A DNA stretch of 64,000 bases, taken from NCBI GenBank assembly GCA_963755705.1, contig CAVWKW010000002.1, positions 620,001-684,000 on the forward strand, written 5' to 3'. Positions 16,061-23,320 of the stretch are shown piece after piece (position 1 is the stretch's first letter; each line of letters begins with the position of its first letter). The notes below the pieces were generated by a model. It searched no databases. It was not told where the DNA came from and was given only the letters and a program-made list of their open reading frames with translations. The position numbers and the translations under genes are program-made. This DNA is from JBARDN01 sp963755705. Lineage in GTDB: Bacteria; Desulfobacterota; Binatia; Binatales; Binataceae.

Positions 16061-16861
16061 CTACTTGGTATCCCGTTTCTCGAGCATCGTGAGCAGTTCC
16101 TGGTAATGCTTCGGCATCGTGACCGTGCCTCGCATCGCCACCGGAACCGGATAGCGCACTCCTCCCTTGTAGGTGCCTTCGAGTCCTTTAAGGAGCTCGT
16201 CCACGAACGCCCACGGGCATGCGAATACCATCTCGGTGTCCTGCGCCATGCCGAAGACGCGATCGCCGTTGCATGGGATAATCACTTTCGGCGCGGCGGT
16301 GGTCATCGTTTGAATTACTATTTCCGCGCAATCCAGCCGCCCCCCGGTCGTACTTTCGATTCTTCCGCCGCGGGTGTAAAGAGCCGCATTCACCAGCCGC
16401 ATCACCTGCGCGCTGTTCGCGTACATCGCGACGACGTGCGGCTCGAAAGTCGCGCGACCAAGCGGGGCGACGCAGACGTAATCATAGCTGCCCGGCTCGA
16501 AGTGCCAGACGCCCGCTTCGAGCCGCGTCGCCGCTTCCTCGTTCTCGCAGTACATTCCGGTCGAGGCGAAGCCGTGCAGGTATTCGTCGTTGGGTTTGCG
16601 AAATCCGAATGCGATCGCTGAGAGCGGACAGATCACGTCCTCTTTTCCAACCGCGATTCCCCATCCGTAGCGGCGCGCGACCCCGATCGATTGGCATACG
16701 ATCCAGTGCTCACCCATGCTCTTGCTCGGGATACGCAAGCCCTCGGGCACCGGCTCGCCGGGCTTGAGCATCCGGATTCCGAGCGGGAACGAATCGGGCC
16801 GCACGTGTCGGCTGATCGCCTCGTCCAGTTTTTTGAGTTTCTCGGTGACCGCAGTTTCCAT
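16061..16861 (-). CDS. DUF169 domain-containing protein
   Basis: The 266-residue protein matches the DUF169 pattern: PLGIRML near the N-terminus, CQSIGVARRYGWGIAV near residue 60, CPLSAIAFGF near 80, a central APLGRATFEPHVVAMYANSAQ segment and FACPWAFVDELLKGLEG toward the end. The family is uncharacterised, soluble and common in anaerobes and Deltaproteobacteria-like genomes. ATG 16861 is preferred for a GAGG site 7 bases upstream. Four cysteines in the conserved blocks could bind metal or cofactor, but this is speculative. It converges with the Spy-like gene and has no obvious operon partners. Confidence 0.8.
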   Translation of the reverse strand: METAVTEKLKKLDEAISRHVRPDSFPLGIRMLKPGEPVPEGLRIPSKSMGEHWIVCQSIGVARRYGWGIAVGKEDVICPLSAIAFGFRKPNDEYLHGFASTGMYCENEEAATRLEAGVWHFEPGSYDYVCVAPLGRATFEPHVVAMYANSAQVMRLVNAALYTRGGRIESTTGGRLDCAEIVIQTMTTAAPKVIIPCNGDRVFGMAQDTEMVFACPWAFVDELLKGLEGTYKGGVRYPVPVAMRGTVTMPKHYQELLTMLEKRDTK

Positions 16862-17017
16862 GTCAATGCCTCGCATCAGTAACCTATCGTCCTGACTAGT
16901 CTATCATCGCGGGCTCTGCGATGCCGAATCGCACAACGCACACCGTCTTTTCTATTGACTGACTGCGGACACGACCTTAGCTTCGATCGTGTGCGGCGCG
17001 AGATCGAAAATCGTCCA

Positions 17018-17374
17018 ATGTCGGTGAGCGGTTCGCGACTTCGATTGGAACTTTTCGTCGTGTTGCTGCTTCTGTTCACGTTCGCGCTCACCCTCCACGT
17101 TCAACTTGCCAGGTACAATAGCCTCTCCGTTTTCCCCGTGAGCCACATCCTGCACGGCGATCTGCGGCCTGACAGCGGCCAGCCGGCGCGAGTTCTTGCG
17201 GCGGTCGAAAGCGCGATGGCTCTGGCAGCAGTCGTGGGCTTGTCGCTCATCGGTCCGCGGTTTCGTTTGATCCGTGGCTCCATTCTATTTTCAATCGAAC
17301 TCCCGATCCGCGAGCTTCTGATCTACCTCGAGATGTTCCTGCGGCCACCGCCGCTTTTCCAGCAAGCAATTTAA
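17018..17374 (+). CDS. Hypothetical membrane protein
   Basis: An open frame of 118 codons from ATG 17018 encodes two hydrophobic segments (about residues 10-28 and 66-82) with an arginine-rich start. I do not recognise it and there is no good ribosome site. It lies between a divergent DUF169 gene and the DUF4010 gene. It could be a real two-helix protein, a degraded remnant, or chance; an in-frame ATG exists 21 codons earlier. If it is not a gene, the stretch 16862-17495 holds nothing else I can identify. Confidence 0.35.
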   Translation: MSVSGSRLRLELFVVLLLLFTFALTLHVQLARYNSLSVFPVSHILHGDLRPDSGQPARVLAAVESAMALAAVVGLSLIGPRFRLIRGSILFSIELPIRELLIYLEMFLRPPPLFQQAI

Positions 17375-17495
17375 TCGATCGCGCCGAGAAGATCGCATCA
17401 CGCAACCGCCGCTCTCGGCCGGCGCGGCGGCGTATTCACTTTTGCAGGCGCAACGCCTGCGCGATGCTTTTGTTGGAGGAGGATTGAAAGACTTG

Positions 17496-18878
17496 ATGCC
17501 CGGAGTTGTCAGTTTTTTTGCCCGCGCGGATGTTGCTTCGAAAATCGCGCTGGCGGTCGCCGTCGGACTGCTCGTCGGACTGGAGCGGGAGTGGGCGCAG
17601 AAAGCGGTCGGTGTCCGCACCTTCGCAATTATCGCGTTGCTCGGAACCCTGACTTGCCTGGTCGCTCCCGATCTTCTAATTGCGGCTCTTTGCGGCACTT
17701 TCCTGCTCGTAATCCTCCTGAATGTCCATCACTTGATTAAGAATTGGCGGATAGAACCGCGTGAATCGAACGCACCGTCCAAAGCCACTCACGACTCCGC
17801 GTTCGTAATCGATCGCGATGCGCCGCTGGAAATAACCACTTCGGTCGCGCTGCTGGTGACGCTGATGCTCGGCGCGTTGATCGGACAAGGGCATTATTTC
17901 ACCGCCATCACGGCGGCGATCGCGATGACGATGTTGCTGGCGTGGAAAGAAGGGTTGTCGCGTTTCGCGGGCGGCCTGCAGCCCGAAGAGATCCGCAGCG
18001 CGGTGCTGCTGGGATTGCTCACTTTCGTCATCTATCCACTGCTGCCAGACAGATTCATCGATCCCTTCGCGCTTCTGAATCCGAAACAATCGTGGCTCAT
18101 CGTGGTTGTGATCGCAGGGCTCGGATTCGCGAACTACCTGATGCTGCGCCTGTACGGAACCCGCGGCAGCTTCTATGCCGCTTTCCTTGGCGGACTAGTC
18201 AACAGCACCGCGGCGGCGGCCGAGCTCTCGGGCCTGTTCAGGGAAGCGGACGGTTCCGCCCGCATGGCGGTCAGTGTGATCATGGTCACCAGCGTCGCGA
18301 TGTTCCTGCGCAACCTCGTGATTCTTGCGATTTTCGCGCCGATTGCCGTCGGCACCGCGCTGCTACCGCTCGCCGCGATGACTCTGGCCGCGCTCATAAC
18401 GGTCTGGTTCCATGGACGACGGCGCGACAATCCGGTGTCGCAGCTTGCGCTCTCTTCCCCCATCTCGCTGCCGCACGTGCTGAAGTTCGCCGCGATGTTC
18501 CTCGCGATCGCCGCCGCGGGCACTCTCGCCGAGCGGTATCTTGGCACTACAGGATTCCTGGTGCTCAGCATTGTCGGCGGACTGGTCAGCAGTGCGAGCA
18601 CCACCGCGACCGCAGCGGCGCTCGCGGCGGCAGGAAGTATATCGCCCGACAGCGCGGGGATGGCGGTTGTGCTCACCTCGATGGCGAGTGCGCTGATCGA
18701 CATTCCAATCGTGTACGGCCAGATTCGCAGCAAACCGATTTTTTATCGCGTCGCCGCAGTGTCGGTGGCCGTCATTGTGCTGGGACTGGGCGTGATGGCG
18801 GTGGGGCAGCAGGAGAGTCATGCGATCCAGAAACTAGCGCTGCGGACCGTCCGCACGCTGCGAGCTTCAGGGCAATAG
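17496..18878 (+). CDS. MgtC/SapB family membrane protein with DUF4010 domain
   Basis: The protein has about 460 residues with roughly a dozen hydrophobic helices. The N-terminal part is MgtC-like: ALAVAVGLLVGLEREW followed by GVRTFAIIALLGTL, with the conserved Glu/Arg of the first loop. The C-terminal half, with GGLVNSTAAAAELSG and GGLVSSASTTATAAALA, is the DUF4010 module. MgtC relates to magnesium limitation and envelope homeostasis in pathogens; the long MgtC-DUF4010 form has no established role. GGAGGAGGA at 17475-17483 precedes either the ATG at 17496 or a TTG three bases before it. Its stop is 6 bp from the stop of convergent rsmB. Confidence 0.88.
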   Translation: MPGVVSFFARADVASKIALAVAVGLLVGLEREWAQKAVGVRTFAIIALLGTLTCLVAPDLLIAALCGTFLLVILLNVHHLIKNWRIEPRESNAPSKATHDSAFVIDRDAPLEITTSVALLVTLMLGALIGQGHYFTAITAAIAMTMLLAWKEGLSRFAGGLQPEEIRSAVLLGLLTFVIYPLLPDRFIDPFALLNPKQSWLIVVVIAGLGFANYLMLRLYGTRGSFYAAFLGGLVNSTAAAAELSGLFREADGSARMAVSVIMVTSVAMFLRNLVILAIFAPIAVGTALLPLAAMTLAALITVWFHGRRRDNPVSQLALSSPISLPHVLKFAAMFLAIAAAGTLAERYLGTTGFLVLSIVGGLVSSASTTATAAALAAAGSISPDSAGMAVVLTSMASALIDIPIVYGQIRSKPIFYRVAAVSVAVIVLGLGVMAVGQQESHAIQKLALRTVRTLRASGQ

Positions 18879-18884
18879 AGTTGA

Positions 18885-20282
18885 TCAGGACGACGGCTTT
18901 CTGACCAAGCGCGCGGCGAAGAAGCCGTCGAGGCCGCCGCGGTCGGGGCGCGTATGCATGAAGCCGGCGTCGTCGAAGAGGTCCTGCGCTTCGGCGCGTA
19001 CCGCAGGCATTCGATCGATTTCGAAATCGCGATGCGCGGCGAGAAAATCCCGCACCACGCCGTCGCCCTCTTCCGGAGCGAGGCTGCACACGGAGTAAAC
19101 CATCGCGCCACCCGGGCGGAGAATTCCGGCTCCGTTGGCGAGTATAGCCGATTGCACCAGCGCCATCCGCGCCGGATCGCTCGGCTGAACGCGCCATCTG
19201 ATCTCCGGATGCTCCCGCAGCGTGCCGAGTCCGGTGCATGGCGCGTCGAGCAACACGAAGTCGGCACTTCGCGCGGGAAACGGAAGCGCGGCGACCGCGT
19301 CGGCGCGGATGAATTCGATGTTCGGATGCCGCAGCCGCGCCGCGAGATCACGTGCGTTCTTTAATCCGCCATGATTTCGATCGAGCGCGAATATCCGCGC
19401 GCCCTTACCGGCGAGCTCCGCGAGATGGGTCGATTTGCCGCCAGGCGCCGCCGCCAGATCGACGATCACAGCGCGCGCACGCGGCGCGAGCATCCGGGCG
19501 ACGAGTTGCGAGGCCTCGGATTGGGCGACGAACAGCCCAGCGCGATAGGAATCAGAATCGAAGCGCGCGGCGCTGGCCAGCACGATCGTTTCGAGTGCGT
19601 GGCCGCCGCCGCCCATCTGAAAACCGTCAGCAGAGAGCCGTTCGATTATTTCCGCTCGCGAGCCGCGCGCGAGATTCAGCCGAATCACGTTGGGCGCGGC
19701 TTCGTTGTCGGCGGCCATCAAGCGCTCGGCGTTGTCGGCGCCGAACCACTCGACGAACCGCTCCACGAGCCATCGCGGATGCGAGTACGCGATCGAGAGA
19801 TATCGAGTCAGGTCGGGCTCACGCGGTGGCATCGCGATTTTCTCGCGCGTCGCGCGGCGCATTATCGCGTTGATAAATCCCGCGGCAACCTTGGTTCCGG
19901 CGCTGCGCTTGGCAAGTTCGACGGTCGTGGAAACGACGGCATGCGGCGGCATCCGATCGAGAAACCGGAGCTGAAGAAGACCCATCCGCATGAGCTCGAG
20001 CGCTTCGGGCTGGATTTGTGCGAGCTTACGCCCCGTCATCTGCTCGAGTTCGTAATCGAGACGCCCGCGCCACGCGAGCGTGCCGAGGACCAGGCGCGTA
20101 ACCAGGCGGCGATCGGCGGGATCGAGTGTTGCGATTTTTCCGCCAAGCAGCGCGTCGGCGTATCCGCCGCGGTACTCAACTTCGAGCAGAATATCGAGCG
20201 CGATTCGCCGCGCATGCAAACCCTCGTCGGTGAAGCGCGGCGCCTCCGCGCGCGCGGGCGGATGCCTCACTGGAGGGCTCAT
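18885..20282 (-). CDS. rsmB: 16S rRNA (cytosine-967-C5)-methyltransferase RsmB
   Basis: The 465-residue enzyme has an N-terminal NusB-like helical RNA-binding domain (about residues 20-150) and a C-terminal Rossmann methyltransferase domain. SAM motif I is VDLAAAPGGKSTHLAEL. The proton-abstracting Cys lies in LLDAPCTGLGT (motif IV) and the nucleophile Cys in MVYSVCSLAPEE (motif VI). It methylates C967 of 16S rRNA. ATG 20282 overlaps the fmt stop (ATGA), which fixes the start; a longer open frame into fmt is not real. It is the last gene of def-fmt-rsmB. Confidence 0.95.
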   Translation of the reverse strand: MSPPVRHPPARAEAPRFTDEGLHARRIALDILLEVEYRGGYADALLGGKIATLDPADRRLVTRLVLGTLAWRGRLDYELEQMTGRKLAQIQPEALELMRMGLLQLRFLDRMPPHAVVSTTVELAKRSAGTKVAAGFINAIMRRATREKIAMPPREPDLTRYLSIAYSHPRWLVERFVEWFGADNAERLMAADNEAAPNVIRLNLARGSRAEIIERLSADGFQMGGGGHALETIVLASAARFDSDSYRAGLFVAQSEASQLVARMLAPRARAVIVDLAAAPGGKSTHLAELAGKGARIFALDRNHGGLKNARDLAARLRHPNIEFIRADAVAALPFPARSADFVLLDAPCTGLGTLREHPEIRWRVQPSDPARMALVQSAILANGAGILRPGGAMVYSVCSLAPEEGDGVVRDFLAAHRDFEIDRMPAVRAEAQDLFDDAGFMHTRPDRGGLDGFFAARLVRKPSS

Positions 20283-21280
20283 GCGCCGAGCCTGGTGCCG
20301 GACGCCACCTGGCGTCCGTTGAAAAAATCCGCCGCGGGCATCCGTTTGCGCCCCGGCGCCTGAACCTCGCGCAGAACGAGTGCTCCACGGCCGCATCGCA
20401 CGATCGGCTCGGGCTTGACGACGACGAGAGTTCCCGGCGCGGCGGAAGATTGCTGCACATCCTCGAGATCTCGCGCGCGCCAGAGGAGTATCGGCCCGCC
20501 GCCGAGCGTCGTGCGCGCAACTGGCCATGGATCGAACGCGCGCGTCATCCGCTCGATCTGTGCGGCGTCGGCACTCCAGTCGATCACGGCGTCTTCTTTG
20601 CCAACTTGCTTGGTATAGGTCGCGAGCGCTTCATCCTGCGGCGTCTCGACAACTGAGCCGCGCGCGTAGAGATCGAGCGCATCGCATAACGCGCCGGCGC
20701 CAAGTTCGGCGAGCTTTGACTTGAGCGAACCCTGCGTGTCGTCGGATGTGATCGGAATCGCGCGGCGCAGAATGATCGGTCCGGAATCCATCGCGGCGGT
20801 GATTCGCATGATCGTGACACCGGTCTCACGGTCGCCAGAAAGAATCGCCCCCTCGATCGGCGCCGCGCCGCGAAAACGTGGCAGCAGCGAAGCGTGAACG
20901 TTGATCGGCGCAAGCTTCGCCGCGTCCAGAATCGGCTGCGGCAGAATTCTTCCATAGGCCGCGACAACGAGCAGATCGGGATCGTAGGATTTGATCTCAG
21001 CAAGAAATTCCGGGGTGCGAATCCTGACCGGCTTCAGCGCCGGCAGATTGTGCCGCGCGGCTACCGCTCCGACCTCGCTCGGGGCAAGCGCCAGTCCGCG
21101 GCCGCGCGGCTCATCTGGCCGAGTCACGACGGCGACAACGCTGAAGCGCGGGTCGGGCTGCGTCGCCAGGCGGTCGAGGATATGCGCCGCGAGCGCGGGC
21201 GTACCCATGAAAATTATTTTCAGCCGCGCTGCGATTTCAGATCCTGACCTTGGAGGGGGGACGTTCGTCGGCCTTGCCAT
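20279..21280 (-). CDS. fmt: Methionyl-tRNA formyltransferase
   Basis: The enzyme formylates initiator Met-tRNA using 10-formyl-THF. It shows LKIIFMGTP at the family N-terminus, VTRPDEPRGRG, then INVHASLLPRFRGAAPI with the catalytic Asn and His, and MDSGPI with the catalytic Asp. A C-terminal tRNA-binding domain follows. The start is uncertain: the family N-terminus corresponds to a CTG at 21223, but the only in-frame ATG is at 21280, inside def, giving a 333-residue protein with a 19-residue extension and a 44-bp overlap with def. Neither has a good ribosome site; translation may be coupled to def termination at 21237. Confidence 0.95.
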   Translation of the reverse strand: MARPTNVPPPRSGSEIAARLKIIFMGTPALAAHILDRLATQPDPRFSVVAVVTRPDEPRGRGLALAPSEVGAVAARHNLPALKPVRIRTPEFLAEIKSYDPDLLVVAAYGRILPQPILDAAKLAPINVHASLLPRFRGAAPIEGAILSGDRETGVTIMRITAAMDSGPIILRRAIPITSDDTQGSLKSKLAELGAGALCDALDLYARGSVVETPQDEALATYTKQVGKEDAVIDWSADAAQIERMTRAFDPWPVARTTLGGGPILLWRARDLEDVQQSSAAPGTLVVVKPEPIVRCGRGALVLREVQAPGRKRMPAADFFNGRQVASGTRLGA

Positions 21281-21779
21281 CCTTGATCAGCTTCTTGAGC
21301 TTGCGCCGGTAAAGCTCGCGCTTGATCCGGCTGATTCGATCGATGAATAGCTTGCCGTCGAGGTGATCGATCTCATGCTGCAACGCGACCGCGAGCAAAT
21401 CGTCGGCTTCGATTTCGATCTCTTCCTGATCGGGAGTCCATGCGCGAACCAGCACGCGGGCCGCGCGCTCGACGTCGGCAGAATAATCGATCACGGACAG
21501 GCAGCCCTCTTCCCAAACGACTTTGCCCTCGGACTCGACAATGCGCGGGTTGATTAACTTGAGCAAATTCTTGCCTGGCTGGTCATGATCAGTGTCGAGC
21601 ACCACGATCCGTTTGGACTCGCCCACCTGCGGCGCGGCCAGGCCAACGCCGGGCGCGGAATACATGGTCTGCGCCATGCTGTCGATGAGCGAGTTGAGTT
21701 TGCCGTCGATATTCTCAATCGGTTGAGCGACCGTTTTGAGCGACTCGTCGGGAAATTTCCGGATTTTTAGCAGCGCCAT
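21237..21779 (-). CDS. def: Peptide deformylase
   Basis: A 180-residue metalloenzyme with all three motifs: GVGLAAPQ at 44-51, EEGCLS at 90-95 (metal-binding Cys93) and QHEIDH at 134-139 (His135, catalytic Glu136, His139). It removes the formyl group from nascent proteins. The C-terminus is Lys/Arg-rich. It leads def-fmt-rsmB on the minus strand. In many relatives priA directly precedes def; here an alpha/beta hydrolase and a short opposite-strand gene intervene. Confidence 0.97.
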   Translation of the reverse strand: MALLKIRKFPDESLKTVAQPIENIDGKLNSLIDSMAQTMYSAPGVGLAAPQVGESKRIVVLDTDHDQPGKNLLKLINPRIVESEGKVVWEEGCLSVIDYSADVERAARVLVRAWTPDQEEIEIEADDLLAVALQHEIDHLDGKLFIDRISRIKRELYRRKLKKLIKDGKADERPPSKVRI

Positions 21780-21929
21780 CTACGTTACGTCTAACATCGA
21801 AAAATCTATCAAAGCGACCGCCCGCTCGAAAGCCGCCGAGGCGCGGGAACGGTACGCTATGGCCGCCGGCGTCAGGGATGGGTTATGGACTATTGAAGGA
21901 TTGCCGAGGACGATAATCGAGTGCCCTCG

Positions 21930-22211
21930 ATGAATTGGAATTCGAAAGCCTATTCATACGGTCGTCCGGTCACTGTGTTGCAGGAAATTCTTCGACTCTT
22001 GCAAGACGATCTGACACTAAATGAGGCCGAAAGGTTGGCAAGCGGGATCATCGAAACGATTCCGCATTTTGTTGCCGATCCGACCGAATGGTCATGGAAA
22101 GCTGGCATTGAATGGGATGGCAGTGAACAGGCCCGCGCTATCTTGTTGGAGGCTACGAAGCCTCGTCACAAATGGTTCCGCCGGATTCGTTTGCCCTTAG
22201 TTCGATATTAG
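21930..22211 (+). CDS. Hypothetical protein
   Basis: A frame of 93 codons from ATG 21930 (or GTG 21921) encodes a small soluble protein with Trp-rich stretches (PTEWSWKAGIEW) and a basic tail. It has no recognised domain. Base composition is lower in GC than the flanks, and it is divergent from def. A weak GAGG lies 11 bases before the GTG. It may be a recently acquired orphan or a spurious frame. Confidence 0.45.
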   Translation: MNWNSKAYSYGRPVTVLQEILRLLQDDLTLNEAERLASGIIETIPHFVADPTEWSWKAGIEWDGSEQARAILLEATKPRHKWFRRIRLPLVRY

Positions 22212-22293
22212 CACGCTCCAAGCGGGTGCTAGCCGAATCAGTTTGAAACTCGGTGATCCCAACGGTCGGCGTGGCTGCGGGCGACTTGAGCGG

Positions 22294-22366
22294 ACAACAG
22301 ACATTGGTGGGCGGGCCCTCGCCCGCCGTCAATGACGGGCGAGACGCCCGCCCCACTATTTACAGC
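22294..22366. repeat. REP-like palindromic repeat
   Basis: Two adjacent GC-rich inverted repeats are present: GGCGGGC(cctc)GCCCGCC and GGGCG(aga)CGCCC, the second inside GACGGGCGAGACGCCCGCCC. A related hairpin with the same AGA loop (GACCGGCG-aga-CGCCGGTC) occurs at 49035-49053. Repetition of the loop and flanking motif at two intergenic sites indicates a dispersed REP-like family. It lies downstream of the hypothetical gene and at the 3' end of the alpha/beta hydrolase. Confidence 0.6.
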
Positions 22367-22368
22367 GG

Positions 22369-23289
22369 CTATCGCGCGGCCAGATCATACTTGGCGAGGA
22401 ATGATTCCATCGCGCGGGTGCATTCTTCGGGCTTCTCGATTTGCAGGAAATGCGTCGTGCCCGGGATCGATTCGTAGGGCAGGTTGTGCTCGCGCGCGAG
22501 TTCGCGGCCGATTAGTGCCGGCGGCATCACGCCCATGAGATCGGGATCGCCGCAGATCAACTTGACCGGCACCGGCAGCGCGCCCATCGCGGTCCACAGC
22601 GTCGGATCGACGTTGGTCGAGAACACGTTGGCTTCGAGCTCGCGCGGGCAGGCGAGAATCCAGTCGCCGGCGCGAGTGTCGTGCCGCAGCGTCGCACGCG
22701 CCATCAGCTCGTAAGCCTCGGGCCGCCAGCGCGGGTTGTACTTGCGAAATTGGGCCGCGAGGATCGACGGATCGGCATAGCGCTCTGTGCGCCTTCGCGC
22801 GCGGCCCGCGAGCGAGTTCTTGTCGTCGGCCTGATTGCCGCGCAATCGATGACCGTCTGGCGGAAACATCGGCGGGTCGAACAGCACGATCGCCTCGAAA
22901 CGTTTGCCGTACCTGCGCACGTGCATCGCGGCCGTGACACCCGAGAGCGAATGGAACACGCCCGCGGTGCGCTTCACGCCGAGCTCGCGCTGAATCGCCG
23001 TGAACACGGCCTCCATGTCGGTTACGAAATGGGTCCACAGATGAGCGTCCTCGCGATGCAACGGGTTGTGGCCGTGATTCCGGAAATCGAACAACACGAC
23101 TTCATAACGCGCGCACAGCGGCCCCCAGAACGGCAGATAACCGTCGATCGCGAGGCCATTGCCGTGGCTCAAAACCAATCGCGGCGCGCCGGGAACTCCA
23201 TGCTGGCGCACGCGGATAACCGCGCCGTCCTCCATCCCCACTTCGAAACTGTGCCGTGCGCGCGGCACGGCGTCATGACTTGGTGGCAT
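22369..23289 (-). CDS. Alpha/beta hydrolase
   Basis: A 306-residue alpha/beta-fold hydrolase. LVLSHGNGLAIDGY near residue 37 is the oxyanion-hole strand, VLFDFRNHGHNP the next strand, and VFHSLSGVTAAMH near 112 the nucleophile elbow (Ser in H-S-L-S-G, a variant of GxSxG). The acid is probably Asp in CGDPDLMG and the base His in IPGTTHFLQIEKPEE. Esterase, lactonase or C-C hydrolase activity is possible. It lies 31 bp after the stop side of priA on the same strand, so it may be read through from priA. Confidence 0.88.
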   Translation of the reverse strand: MPPSHDAVPRARHSFEVGMEDGAVIRVRQHGVPGAPRLVLSHGNGLAIDGYLPFWGPLCARYEVVLFDFRNHGHNPLHREDAHLWTHFVTDMEAVFTAIQRELGVKRTAGVFHSLSGVTAAMHVRRYGKRFEAIVLFDPPMFPPDGHRLRGNQADDKNSLAGRARRRTERYADPSILAAQFRKYNPRWRPEAYELMARATLRHDTRAGDWILACPRELEANVFSTNVDPTLWTAMGALPVPVKLICGDPDLMGVMPPALIGRELAREHNLPYESIPGTTHFLQIEKPEECTRAMESFLAKYDLAAR

Positions 23290-23320
23290 ATCGGTTCCTG
23301 CTTATGAAACTTCTCCGCGC

